Shown one piece after another: positions 55,215-64,000 of a DNA stretch of 64,000 nucleotides (positions are counted from its first letter, which is position 1; each line of letters begins with the position of its first letter). The stretch is from Chthoniobacteraceae bacterium (GTDB lineage: Bacteria; Verrucomicrobiota; Verrucomicrobiia; Chthoniobacterales; Chthoniobacteraceae). Position numbers and translations under genes: made by a program. The notes below the pieces were generated by a model. It saw only the letters and a program-made list of their open reading frames with translations. It was not told where the DNA came from and did no database searches. Location: the NCBI GenBank assembly GCA_947476255.1, contig CANJPY010000011.1:1-64000 (forward strand). The letters run 5' to 3'.

Positions 55215-58200
55215 CTACTTTCCCAATTCCGAGAGATAACGAAACAGATCCGCGAGTTGCTGTGGACTAAGCGTTGCAGTCAGCCCGTCTGGCATCACCG
55301 TGCCCCCGGTTTTGACGGATTGCGCCCCCGCACGCGAGAACGTCTTCACCACGCCGGAGGACATGTCACGGATGGCAATGGCCTCGGCGGTCTCGGTCTG
55401 TTTGAAACCAGTGATGACCGTCCCGTCATTCAGTGTAATAGTTGCGGCCTCGTAGCCCTCTTTCACGTTCAGCGCCGGCCATATCGTTTCGGTGACGATC
55501 ATGTCCATGGGAAGGCCGCGTGCGAGATTACTGAGATCGGGGCCGATTTTGCTCTGCGGCGCCCCCGGAGTGTGGCACGCAATGCAGCCTGCTTGCTCGT
55601 ACACCAATTTGCCTCTCGCAGCGTTTCCAATGGTATTCGCACCGTTAACAATCTGGGTGACTGCTTCCTTCGTGTAGGCGGGCAGCGCGCTGTTGATACC
55701 GGCCAGTTCCATGAATTTAGCCGATAATTTCAGGTCGCTTTTTCCAAGGAGGTTTAGGGTGCGTAGCGCAATTTTTGCCACGCTCGGCGGCAGTGCGTCC
55801 GGTTTTTGCAGCGCGCGCTCCATTGCCGCCCGCCCCTCCCTGCGCGACACAATCGCGTTAAGCAGCGGTGCTGCACCATCCGCCGCGTTGAGCTTTGCAA
55901 GGCGGTTCAGGACATGCTGCGCGACCTCGTCAGGACTCAGACTGAGGAGCGCATCAAGAGCCTGTGGCAGACTTTCTTCGAAGGCGAGTTTCCGGATAAG
56001 GCTCGCGAACGCGTCCACCTTCCAAATACCGGCAAGACGAATACCCTCCATCTTCAGTTCGGTGCGGTCCGAATCGAACAACGGCGAAAGTAGTTTCTCG
56101 GGCTCTGCGGGACGCGCTGATTTGATGGCGGCAAGCACGGAGGCATTCCGCCCCCCCAGTTCGAACACCAGTGGCACATCAGCGGCCTGGGCAATGCCGG
56201 CGAACGCTTTGAGCCAGCGTTCACGTCTGGGCGTGTCGCCTGCACTCCTGACGATTTGCTCCCGCATGATTTCAACGGCCTTGGTGCTGGCACTGGGCTT
56301 GTAGTTGACGACGTGGCCAGTCAGGTTGCGGAAGTCATCGATGTTGTTTTCCACCCAGCCGTTTTGCAGGGCAAAAATGAGGTGTTCATCCTTGTCGAAG
56401 TGAAGTTTTCCCTCAACAAGCAAAGAAGACCAAAGGGGGTTGGAGACGTGCAGAGTTTTGGTGAGCGCGTGGAGGTGGTAGCTGTTGAAATCCTTGTCGA
56501 GGGCTCGGGTGGCAATGATCGCAGCGCGGGGGTCGCCAACATAACTGGCGGCCACGATAGCCTCGACGCGCACTAAAGCGTCCTCATCGGCAATCTGAGC
56601 TTCGAGAAGTTGCAATGCGTCCGGCAACCGACCGTCCCGGGCCCAGACGCCTATCACGTGAGTGGCATAGGCGCGGATTCGAGCGTCGGCCGAGCGCAGC
56701 AATTCAGAGAGCAGCGCGGGCCTCGGTGTCTCGTGCGCCTCATAGAGCGAAAGCGCCAGCAGGCGGCGATACGGATTTTGTTGTTGTTTGGGCAGCCACT
56801 CATCGAGCGCCTCAACGACCTCTTTTGAATTCCGTTCGATAAGCAACCGCTTGGACTGGTACCAGACCCAGCGTTCCTTGGAATCAAGTTGCTCCAGCAA
56901 TTGCGGAATGCTCGCGCCCGCGAGGCTGGCCGGGGTGACTTTTTTGCCGCCGTTCCAAGTGACGCGCCAAATACGGCCGTGGGTTTTGTCGCGGTCCGGA
57001 TGCCGGTAGCTCGCCTGATAGTGGCCGATGATCGGGTTGTACCAGTCTGCCACGTAGATCGCACCGTCGGGCCCCATGCGCACCTCCACGGGGCGGAAGT
57101 TGTTACCGGAAGTCTCTATAATGTTCGGCAGTCGGGTCGAGCTGAAGACACCATTTTCACACTTCAGTTCATGCTGTTCCAAGATGTTTGCGTAATACCC
57201 GCCGATGATGGCGCGGCCTTGCATCTCTTGTGGAAAATGGCTGCTGTGAAGAAAATCCATTCCAACCTGCTTACTAGGTGCCGTGAAAATATTCATCGCC
57301 TGCGAATCCACTGCGAGTGTCGAACGCACCAGTCCCGGGGCGCTGAACCACGCGCCGAAATTCGCGCCGCTTTTGTGAAAAGGCTGTCCGTACTCGGTGC
57401 TGTTGACACCCCAATTGTTGACGCCGCCCGAGGAGAATTGAAAAAAGGGATCGAGATGTCCGGTGTGCCGGCGCCAGCGCCACAAGCCCGAGCGGTTGAG
57501 CGTTTCGACACCAAAGGGGGTCTCAACGCGTGAGTAAATATGATGCCCCTGCGTGAACCACAGTTCTCCACCAAAACCCCAGTTGAGAGAGTTGATCATC
57601 TGGTGCGAATCGGCCGTGCCGAAGCCGCCCAGCACAATGCGCTTCGTGTCCGCCTTGCCGTCACCATCGGTATCCTTGAAATGCAGCAGTTCCGTGCCTT
57701 GTGCGACGTAGAGTCCGCCATCCCCGAACTCCAGGCCGCTGGGCATGAAGAGGCCGTCGACGAACTTCGTGAACTTGTCCGCCCGACCATCGCCATCGGT
57801 GTCTTCGCAAACGAGCACGTAGTCGTTCGGCTTTTCACCCGGCTTGATCTGCGGATAACTCACGGCACACGCGACCCAAAGACGGCCGCGCTCGTCCCAG
57901 CGCATCTGTATTGGCTTTACGATGCCATCCTCCTCGGAGGCGAAGAGGTTCACGTCAAAGCCGTCGAGAAGCTTGAACGATGCCCTTTCCACCTCGGGCG
58001 ACTGAGACGGCACGCTGGGTGGTTCGGTCGGAATGGACGAGCGCACGGCGATCGGCGTGAGCGGCTTTTTTGCAAGAGCGTTCCAGATGTTTTCGTCCGC
58101 CTGTTGGAGCAGCGGAAGAAAATCCTCCATCTCTTGAGGGAAGATGCGCGTGCTGCCGTCGCGCCAGTCTTTGGAATACGGCTGGGTGGTGCGGTCGCCG

Positions 58201-59618
58201 CTCAAAAAAGCCCAGTTCATGGGCCTCCAATAGTCGAACCACAGGCGCTCGGTTTCGAGCACCGCGAGACGCACTGCCTCGTTTTCCACCGGGGTAAACC
58301 CCAGCCCTTGCGCGATGCGTTGCGCAACCAAACGGTGTCCTGAGTCATTGAGTTGGTAGCCGTTTTCCGTAAGTGAGGCGGGAGTGAACCCTGGTTTTTC
58401 GATTTCAATGAACTCAAGCTGAAGTTTGGCCGCAAGCTCGCGGATGCCCTTGGTGTAGGCCTCAAGGACCGGATTGCGGGCCGCGAGGTTTCCTTCAAAA
58501 GGAATGGGAGCGACCAGCACGACGCGCCGTCCATCCTCGGAAAATTCGGCGAGCAAGTTTTCATAGGCGGCCATGAAGCGCGGCAGCATCTCGATGCCCT
58601 TGAGCGATTCCATCTGCCCAAACTGTGCCACCACCACGCTCGCGCCTGCGTCGCGGAGTTGCGTGCGCCATTCCCGCTGCTGCCTCCAGCTCTCCGTAAG
58701 CTTCACTACGCCCGCATCGCGCCACTGTTCAAACACGGTGTCGCCTTCCCAGCCAAAATTGCGGACCTTGATCCTGGCATCCGGCTTGCCGGCCACGAGG
58801 TACGTCTGCAAATAGCCATTAAAACGTGTGCGTTCGATGTTTGCCCCTCCTGTGAGCGCAATAACATCATTCGCCTTGAGCTGGAAGGCCCCCCTCGGGG
58901 CGGCCTTCGTCTCCAGTTCTTCAATCGTGATGTTGCGATAACGAATCTCTGTGGCGCCGGAGTGAATCTGAATAGCGATTTTTCCCGATCGCGGAATTCC
59001 CACTTCCCTTTCCGTGTACTCCACCGTGAGCACATCGTTGACCCAAAGCTGAATGCGTTGTCCCTCCGCGCGGACGCGGTAACGGTTCCACTCGCCGATA
59101 CCGAGTTTTTTGGCGTTCTCCGACTGCGCCTCGAGAGCTCGCTTGATCAACGCGCCCGGACGTCCCGCCTCACTTGCCAGATCCACGTCGGCGACGCCGA
59201 ACACAGCCAGAAAACGGTTTCGCCGCGACTCATCGTAGAGGCAACCGTCAATACCCGGCGCAAAATCCGCCTGATAGCCGCTGACTTCATGGTGGTTTGG
59301 CACGCGTTCACTGCGGAACTGGATGCCTCCATTGTTTTCCCCTCGGCGGTATTCAAGCCGTAGATCGAAGTCTGAGTAGTCCCGCGTGGTGCAAAGAAAC
59401 TCATTGCGGGGCTGCTTCACGTCGGGCTTGCCGGCGATGATTTCGCCATTCGCGATGCGCCACGTTTTCGGCGTATCTCCCTCCCAACCGGAGAAGGTCT
59501 TGCCGTCAAAAAGCGACACTTGCGCGGCCAGGCACTGGACACCTGTGAGCACCAAAGCGAGGATGAAAAACTGTCTGCGGCTACCCATAAGAATGCGATG
59601 GAATCCGAAACGGTTCAT
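55215..59618 (-). CDS. Four-module PVC protein: DUF1080, SGNH-like, membrane-bound-dehydrogenase propeller/HEAT, cytochrome c
   Basis: A 1,467-residue exported protein. A DUF1080 (LamG-like) domain (~37-235) starts 'SLFDGKTFSGWEGDTPKTW'. A degenerate SGNH-like domain (~248-470) has 'ALTGGANIE' in place of GDS but keeps 'NDSGHRL'. A PVC-type dehydrogenase propeller (~560-920) carries the calcium loops 'EDTDGDGRADKF' and 'KDTDGDGKAD' plus 'MGPDGAIYVADWYNPIIGHY'. HEAT-like repeats follow (~950-1300), and a PVC-type haem domain with 'GCIACHTPG' (~1350) ends the protein. It is probably a periplasmic sugar or alcohol oxidoreductase with its own electron acceptor. The start overlaps the previous gene's stop (ATGA). 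Confidence 0.88.
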   Translation of the reverse strand: MNRFGFHRILMGSRRQFFILALVLTGVQCLAAQVSLFDGKTFSGWEGDTPKTWRIANGEIIAGKPDVKQPRNEFLCTTRDYSDFDLRLEYRRGENNGGIQFRSERVPNHHEVSGYQADFAPGIDGCLYDESRRNRFLAVFGVADVDLASEAGRPGALIKRALEAQSENAKKLGIGEWNRYRVRAEGQRIQLWVNDVLTVEYTEREVGIPRSGKIAIQIHSGATEIRYRNITIEELETKAAPRGAFQLKANDVIALTGGANIERTRFNGYLQTYLVAGKPDARIKVRNFGWEGDTVFEQWRDAGVVKLTESWRQQREWRTQLRDAGASVVVAQFGQMESLKGIEMLPRFMAAYENLLAEFSEDGRRVVLVAPIPFEGNLAARNPVLEAYTKGIRELAAKLQLEFIEIEKPGFTPASLTENGYQLNDSGHRLVAQRIAQGLGFTPVENEAVRLAVLETERLWFDYWRPMNWAFLSGDRTTQPYSKDWRDGSTRIFPQEMEDFLPLLQQADENIWNALAKKPLTPIAVRSSIPTEPPSVPSQSPEVERASFKLLDGFDVNLFASEEDGIVKPIQMRWDERGRLWVACAVSYPQIKPGEKPNDYVLVCEDTDGDGRADKFTKFVDGLFMPSGLEFGDGGLYVAQGTELLHFKDTDGDGKADTKRIVLGGFGTADSHQMINSLNWGFGGELWFTQGHHIYSRVETPFGVETLNRSGLWRWRRHTGHLDPFFQFSSGGVNNWGVNSTEYGQPFHKSGANFGAWFSAPGLVRSTLAVDSQAMNIFTAPSKQVGMDFLHSSHFPQEMQGRAIIGGYYANILEQHELKCENGVFSSTRLPNIIETSGNNFRPVEVRMGPDGAIYVADWYNPIIGHYQASYRHPDRDKTHGRIWRVTWNGGKKVTPASLAGASIPQLLEQLDSKERWVWYQSKRLLIERNSKEVVEALDEWLPKQQQNPYRRLLALSLYEAHETPRPALLSELLRSADARIRAYATHVIGVWARDGRLPDALQLLEAQIADEDALVRVEAIVAASYVGDPRAAIIATRALDKDFNSYHLHALTKTLHVSNPLWSSLLVEGKLHFDKDEHLIFALQNGWVENNIDDFRNLTGHVVNYKPSASTKAVEIMREQIVRSAGDTPRRERWLKAFAGIAQAADVPLVFELGGRNASVLAAIKSARPAEPEKLLSPLFDSDRTELKMEGIRLAGIWKVDAFASLIRKLAFEESLPQALDALLSLSPDEVAQHVLNRLAKLNAADGAAPLLNAIVSRREGRAAMERALQKPDALPPSVAKIALRTLNLLGKSDLKLSAKFMELAGINSALPAYTKEAVTQIVNGANTIGNAARGKLVYEQAGCIACHTPGAPQSKIGPDLSNLARGLPMDMIVTETIWPALNVKEGYEAATITLNDGTVITGFKQTETAEAIAIRDMSSGVVKTFSRAGAQSVKTGGTVMPDGLTATLSPQQLADLFRYLSELGK

Positions 59619-60607
59619 TTTTTTAACTTTGGCAGAAGCTTCTGCAGCGCGGCGTTCACGGCCTCAAAGAGCCTCACATCGTTTTTCTTGAGTTCCGCAA
59701 GCCTTGCGGGACGATCGGCTTCGGCGAGCTTCAAAAGCTCCGCGACATTGTCACGAACCGCCTCCGCCCTCTCAAACATCACGCGTTTCTCTTCCGGCAT
59801 CGGGGTGTACTTGATGGCAACATTTGGAAGTTCTGCTTTCAAGCGCTCGAGGTCCGCATCGGACAACAATGCATTGCCTAGGTTGAGCTTTTCCAGAGTC
59901 CGTACTTGTTTGAGTTGCTTGAGACCGGCTTCGAAGGTGAAGCGGGAATAGTCGAGGGTCAGATCCTTGAGATTCGGAAGAGTGGCAAGGGAGGGAATTG
60001 CGGCGTCGGTGAGAATCGCGTAAGGGCCGTGGGGCCACAGCACCACCTTTTCGAGCGCCGGATGCCGGGCAAGGATAGCGGCGTTGGCGTCAGAGGCCAG
60101 GCCGTGCTGGAGAGTGATCTGGCGCAGATGTTTAGCGGAAACAATGTGCTCAACCGCGTTAGTGCCAAATCCGTCAGAGGCAAAGGACTCCAGCGCGGGG
60201 TGGTTGGAAAGCGCGGAGGCGGCCTTGGCGGTGGGCGGTCCCGCGTGGGAGGTGATGAGGTGTTTGAGAGACTTCATTTCCTCGAAACGCGCAGCTCCTG
60301 TCTCGGTGAAAGTGCCGCCGAAGAAAGCGATCGACTCGGGATCCATTTTGACGAGGCGCTCCAACGCAGTGTCGTCACCGGCTTTTCCCCCGAACACAAA
60401 CGAGCGAATCTTACCCGCAGCAACCAGTTCCTCCACAGCCCCCCACTGCTCCGGCGTGAGTGGAACCGGCGAGTTCAGATTGAGCTTACCCGCCGAGACG
60501 GAAGCCTGCGCGGATTTGAGCACATCAGGAATTGGCAGAGGCGCTGGAGGAGCGGCGAACCCGAAAATCTGGCTGGCAACAAGCAGGGGGAAGATGCGGT
60601 TTATCAT
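59615..60607 (-). CDS. Exported leucine-rich-repeat-like protein
   Basis: A 330-residue protein with a signal peptide (MINRIFPLLVASQIFGFAAP). Repeats of LRR type: 'HPALEKVVLWPHGPYAILTD', 'LPNLKDLTLDYSRFTFEAGL' and 'VRTLEKLNLGNALLSDADL'. A charged helical C-terminus follows. Such proteins sit beside PVC cytochrome genes. Its stop overlaps the start of the four-module dehydrogenase gene, so they are translated together. The role, probably binding or scaffolding, is inferred. Confidence 0.78.
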   Translation of the reverse strand: MINRIFPLLVASQIFGFAAPPAPLPIPDVLKSAQASVSAGKLNLNSPVPLTPEQWGAVEELVAAGKIRSFVFGGKAGDDTALERLVKMDPESIAFFGGTFTETGAARFEEMKSLKHLITSHAGPPTAKAASALSNHPALESFASDGFGTNAVEHIVSAKHLRQITLQHGLASDANAAILARHPALEKVVLWPHGPYAILTDAAIPSLATLPNLKDLTLDYSRFTFEAGLKQLKQVRTLEKLNLGNALLSDADLERLKAELPNVAIKYTPMPEEKRVMFERAEAVRDNVAELLKLAEADRPARLAELKKNDVRLFEAVNAALQKLLPKLKK

Positions 60608-60658
60608 TTTAAAAATAGGAAGTTCACGAAACTAAAGATGTCGGCGAGGGAGGCTCGA

Positions 60659-62614
60659 TCACGGATCAAAGCTGCGGTAAAGGAACGAATCGGAGCTGAG
60701 CAGTGACACCACAAGCGCCTTCATGCTGCCGCCGCCCGCAGTGTACGCAGCATCCGCATCCCGAAGGGTTTTTGCGTCTCGCACCGTTTCGTTGCGTCCG
60801 AGAAAGAAACGGAAGACATAACGCACGAACACCTGCTGGCTGCGCTGGGAGTTCGCCAGGCGGTGGATCAAATCGAGGGGATTTGAAATTGTGCCCTCCA
60901 GTGTTTTTTCATTGATGTCAAAGACAGGCCCTGCCGTCACGAGGACTCCCGTGCTGTCCACCGGCCCGTCGAGTTCGCGAAGCCGGAAGCGGCCGAACTG
61001 GTCATAGTTTTCAAAGGGCAGGCCCAGTTGGTTCATTTGCTGGTGGCATTTCCAACAGTACGCATCATTTCGGATGTGTTCGAAACGCTCGCGCAACGTC
61101 TTTGTTTGGTCACGGCTGACCACCGCGTCCACAGTCACCGGGACATCTGGAACGGTGCCTCCAAGAAGATGTTCCAAAATCCATTTGCCACGACGGACAG
61201 GATCATTGTCAAAATTGGTGGAGTGCGCCACCAGCCAGGAGGGTTGAGTCAGAATGCCCGCCCGCTCCTCGGAAGAAAGGTTCACGGGGCCCTTGGGCGG
61301 CTTGAAATCCGCAGGCAGATTATAAATGCGTTGGGTAGAGTCCACATTGGCGCGGCGCGGCTCTACAAAAGCGCGGTCCGTGGTCAGCAGATTCTTAAGC
61401 ACGTCCTTATCCTCGGCCACAATGCTTGCGATAAGTTTCTCGGTTTCCCTCACCAGCGTACCGGCGGAGAACCCGCCGATGCCCGAAGGCACGTCTTTGA
61501 AGACGCCCACGGCCTTTTTGTAGTCGAAGTATTCGTCGAAAAACACCAGCAAACGTGCGTTCGGGCGCGGGCCTTCGAGGAGTTCGCGCACCATGGCGGC
61601 AACCCCCTCTCTTGTTGACAGGTCGGGACTCCCCTTCACTCGCGCCGTCTGGATGACCTGTGGCGGGCGGCCATCAAAAAGAGTTTGAGTGAGGGCCCCA
61701 AGGATCTCGTTCTTTGAGAGGCGCCGCCGGCCGTGTTCGTCGAGCGGTCCCGCACCCAACTCAAGTCTGAAGACAGCCTCGGGCTTCAGAAGGGGCGCAG
61801 CCAGCGCAATCCGTCCAGCTTGGAGGCGGCCGTATGTGGACGCGACCTTGTCATACAGTTGCCGCAGACTCGCGATCTCCTCCGACTCGGGCGCGCGGTC
61901 AAGCGCCCACGAAAAAACCTGGGCAACCGCCGCCGCAAAATGTTCGGGAGAAGGCTCCCTTTCGGGGTGCAGGATGCGGAGCAGCGCCGGCTGCGCCGGG
62001 GAGCCCGCAAGCGGCTTGAGCTCGCCGTCCCTAAACTCCACCCGCGTCCACGATTCAATCAGCTGCTCGGCATTGCGGAGAATAATCTCGGTGGCCGACT
62101 CATCCACTCCGTAAACAGAGCTGTAGTCGGAGATCTGCTGGCCGGGCACCAAAGAGAAGGGTTGAATGCCCCTTGAGTCGGTGCGGTAGGCAGCGGGGCG
62201 CTGGCGCCAGACACGCATCCGCGTGGCGGGCGCGGGGTGCGGCGTCCCCTCAAAGAGCAGTTCGTGGCGGAGGAAATTTCCGTAGTTGGGCCAGTCGAGC
62301 TTGTGGTTGACGAGGTGTCCCGCAGTACTCAACGCATTTTCAAGCGAGTCGAGCATACCCTGCCGTTCACCGGCCTTGGGCTGGGTGCTTTTTTTGGGCG
62401 GCATCTGGGCGAGCTCGATTTGCTCAAAAATGGCTGCCCAGGCCTCTGGCTTCCCGTCCTTGAAACCCTTGAATGATTCAAACGAGTAACCTCCCTTTTT
62501 TTCATCGTTGTCGTGGCATTTGACGCAATAACGCTCGAGAAATGCTCCCAGATCAGCGGCACGTACCTGTTCGAGGCACGTCAGGAGGACAAGGCAAAAC
62601 AGCGCGGTTCTCAT
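60659..62614 (-). CDS. DUF1588/DUF1592-type planctomycete/verrucomicrobial dihaem protein
   Basis: A 651-residue protein from ATG 62614; the track's extra 134 residues overlap the neighbour and are spurious. It has a signal peptide (MRTALFCLVLLTCLEQVRA). An N-terminal haem motif 'YCVKCHDNDEKKGG' and a second 'YCWKCHQQMNQLG' are visible, separated by DUF1592-like ('FSWALDRAPESEEIASLRQL') and DUF1588-like ('RAGILTQPSWLVAHS') sequence. The C-terminal DUF1585-like end has 'YVFRFFLGRNETVRD'. It is a periplasmic or surface electron-transfer protein of unknown substrate. It sits five bases after the caspase/FGE gene and 51 bp before the LRR-like gene. Confidence 0.88.
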   Translation of the reverse strand: MRTALFCLVLLTCLEQVRAADLGAFLERYCVKCHDNDEKKGGYSFESFKGFKDGKPEAWAAIFEQIELAQMPPKKSTQPKAGERQGMLDSLENALSTAGHLVNHKLDWPNYGNFLRHELLFEGTPHPAPATRMRVWRQRPAAYRTDSRGIQPFSLVPGQQISDYSSVYGVDESATEIILRNAEQLIESWTRVEFRDGELKPLAGSPAQPALLRILHPEREPSPEHFAAAVAQVFSWALDRAPESEEIASLRQLYDKVASTYGRLQAGRIALAAPLLKPEAVFRLELGAGPLDEHGRRRLSKNEILGALTQTLFDGRPPQVIQTARVKGSPDLSTREGVAAMVRELLEGPRPNARLLVFFDEYFDYKKAVGVFKDVPSGIGGFSAGTLVRETEKLIASIVAEDKDVLKNLLTTDRAFVEPRRANVDSTQRIYNLPADFKPPKGPVNLSSEERAGILTQPSWLVAHSTNFDNDPVRRGKWILEHLLGGTVPDVPVTVDAVVSRDQTKTLRERFEHIRNDAYCWKCHQQMNQLGLPFENYDQFGRFRLRELDGPVDSTGVLVTAGPVFDINEKTLEGTISNPLDLIHRLANSQRSQQVFVRYVFRFFLGRNETVRDAKTLRDADAAYTAGGGSMKALVVSLLSSDSFLYRSFDP

Positions 62615-62619
62615 GGCTA

Positions 62620-64000
62620 TTATTTGAGGGAAGGCTTCTTTGCGGCGGGCGCCGCCACTGCGGAAGCCGCCTCTTTTTTTCGCAGGACAAACCTCAGCCC
62701 AACCGCGTTCTCCGCGATGTTGGACCATATCCGCGTTGCAGAGCGGCAGTAAGCCGCAGTGCTTAGCCAGCTCCCGCCCTTCGCGACCCCGCCCAGATTC
62801 GGGTCGTACTTTGCTGGATGCCTTGAGGGGTCGTAGGGCGTGGAAGTCATCTCCGATACATTTCCGTGCACATCGTGCAGTCCCCACGGATTGGGCGGAA
62901 AGCTTCCCACCAGAGCCATCGTCGCATAACCGTCGTTCCAGATCTTGTGCGCGTAGGAGAAAATGCCGCTCTGGCGGTCGCCAAAATAAACCGTGCCCGG
63001 CGCCTTGGCCTTCCAACTCTTGGGCAGCTCGCCAAAGGAATCACTCTCGCGCAAGGTGCGGTCCGCGAAGTTTCCGTACTTTGCCAAATCGGCAGGATCG
63101 TTGCCGAAGAAATAGTCCGTTTGAGTCCCGGCACGCGCCGCGTACTCCCACTCGGCCTCGGTAGGCAAATCGTAGACCCACCCCGCGGGAGCAGTCTCGT
63201 TCAGCTTTTGCAGATAGTCTCCGACCTGATTCCTTTCAACGTGTACCTTATTGAGAGGATGAAGCTTGTGATCGCCCGTGGAAAGGTAAACCCCTCCGAC
63301 CATTCCGAGCATTTCCCGCCGCGTAAACTCGTATTTCCCCATCCAGGAGCCCTGCGAAAACTCAACGTCCGCCTGCACCTCATCCTCCTCGTGTGCGCTG
63401 GAAGATTCGGCACTGCCCATCGTGAACATTCCTGGCGGACACCAGCAGAAGACCATGCCCCGGTCGTTCACCCACTCGTCCCCTGCCCTGCCCCCGGCAG
63501 GCACCTCCGAGGAAGGCGCAACCGCTTTGGACGCCGGAGAGGAAAGGGCGCTGAGATCCTCGAGGGTGGTTTCCCGCGTGGCACTCAACTGGTCTAGAAC
63601 CTCGTGTAGGGGTTGCACGGAATGCAGGGCGTCGCTGAGTTTTTTTGCGAGCGGCGAAAGCCCCTCGGCCACGGGTTCCTGCACCTCGCCCATCGGCGCG
63701 GCGTAGAGCACCAGACTCTCCGGAACGGGCCGGGACGTTCTTACAAGGCCCTTGGCTGCCGTTTTGGCCTGCGCCGGGTGCGCATAGCAACCGTCCACGA
63801 TGAGAACGTTGCGCGCACTTCCGCTGTCTTTGGCAAGTGCGCCCAGCAGACGCGTCACACCGGTTTGAGGCCCTGCGACGGTGCCGGAGCTGGACGCATT
63901 TCCGTCGACGGGGAGCAGCGCATTGTCTGCATTGGGGTCCTCCACCCTGGTCGCTGGGAGTGCATATCCGGAAAAATAGACAAGAGCGGTGCCTTTGGTG
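62620..64000 (-). CDS. Caspase-like (peptidase C14) + FGE-sulfatase domain fusion, N-terminus beyond window
   Basis: A partial gene. Reading past the track's GTG start to the window edge adds 'TKGTALVYFSGYALPATR'. This is the strand that normally carries the caspase histidine in 'YFSGHG', here Y. The cysteine strand follows as 'VLIVDGCYAHPAQ'. A ~90-residue linker leads to an FGE-sulfatase (SUMF1-like) domain: 'FCWCPPGMFTMGSAESS', 'YDLPTEAEWEYAARAGT', 'NPWGLHDVHGNVSEMTS', 'GGSWLSTAAYCRSATRIW'. The C-terminus is Ala/Lys-rich. Bacterial caspase-FGE fusions are common signalling or protease modules. The first gene visible of the minus-strand cytochrome cluster. Confidence 0.85.
   Translation of the reverse strand, partial: TKGTALVYFSGYALPATRVEDPNADNALLPVDGNASSSGTVAGPQTGVTRLLGALAKDSGSARNVLIVDGCYAHPAQAKTAAKGLVRTSRPVPESLVLYAAPMGEVQEPVAEGLSPLAKKLSDALHSVQPLHEVLDQLSATRETTLEDLSALSSPASKAVAPSSEVPAGGRAGDEWVNDRGMVFCWCPPGMFTMGSAESSSAHEEDEVQADVEFSQGSWMGKYEFTRREMLGMVGGVYLSTGDHKLHPLNKVHVERNQVGDYLQKLNETAPAGWVYDLPTEAEWEYAARAGTQTDYFFGNDPADLAKYGNFADRTLRESDSFGELPKSWKAKAPGTVYFGDRQSGIFSYAHKIWNDGYATMALVGSFPPNPWGLHDVHGNVSEMTSTPYDPSRHPAKYDPNLGGVAKGGSWLSTAAYCRSATRIWSNIAENAVGLRFVLRKKEAASAVAAPAAKKPSLK

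Noticed and set aside
62615-63016. 134-residue N-terminal extension of the DUF1588-type gene
   Set aside because: Overlaps the caspase/FGE gene on the same strand, and a signal peptide begins at ATG 62614.

Overview
The window looks like a chromosomal segment of a member of the Verrucomicrobiota (PVC superphylum). The evidence is protein content: PVC-type cytochrome modules (DUF1080, membrane-bound-dehydrogenase propeller, CxxCH), DUF1588-type planctomycete/verrucomicrobial cytochromes, a DUF58-BatA-VWA-DUF4175-DUF4159 gene train, and many very large exported beta-propeller or jelly-roll proteins. No rRNA, tRNA or CRISPR array was seen.

Left end (1-3375), accessory: the 3' end of a group II intron (maturase C-terminus plus domains V and VI), a Phd/VapC-type toxin-antitoxin pair lying between two copies of a ~31-bp direct repeat, a small unknown ORF, a broken UvrD/Rep-type helicase gene, and a small SHOCT-DUF4870 membrane protein. 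Bases 3376-4014 hold no convincing gene.

Central block (4015-38419, all + strand): thirteen genes, mostly overlapping or a few bases apart. It opens with DUF58, a BatA/VWA protein, a VWA/glutamine-amidotransferase-like protein, a DUF4175-like protein and DUF4159. It continues with a giant 2,892-residue exported multidomain protein (coiled coil, TIM-barrel-like and PQQ-type propeller modules), a 1,647-residue carbohydrate-binding protein, a CBM9-like protein, a HEAT-repeat protein, an EF-hand protein, a MoxR AAA+ ATPase and a 1,761-residue FlgD/propeller/CBM9-like protein. It ends with two tandem exported galactonate-dehydratase-like enolase-superfamily enzymes. MoxR and the VWA proteins normally sit side by side; here they bracket the giant secreted proteins. 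My reading (inference) is a chaperone-like MoxR/VWA machine dedicated to maturing or operating an envelope polysaccharide-handling system.

38420-40000 (- strand): a Spy/CpxP-like small periplasmic protein and an SGNH hydrolase.

40109-50639: a guanidine/urea nitrogen-assimilation locus. On the - strand are a NikR-like regulator, two DUF1989 proteins (carboxyguanidine deiminase type), a biotin-dependent urea/guanidine carboxylase and allophanate hydrolase. Divergently on the + strand is a NitT/TauT-type ABC transporter (binding protein, permease, ATPase). The 300-bp divergent control region has no visible ykkC riboswitch but carries two 28-bp NikR-geometry palindromes.

50809-64000: a large exported glycosidase-like protein (-), ndk (+) with a strong terminator, then a - strand cluster of a four-module PVC dehydrogenase/cytochrome, a leucine-rich-repeat-like protein, a DUF1588-type dihaem protein, and a caspase-like/FGE-sulfatase fusion running off the right edge.
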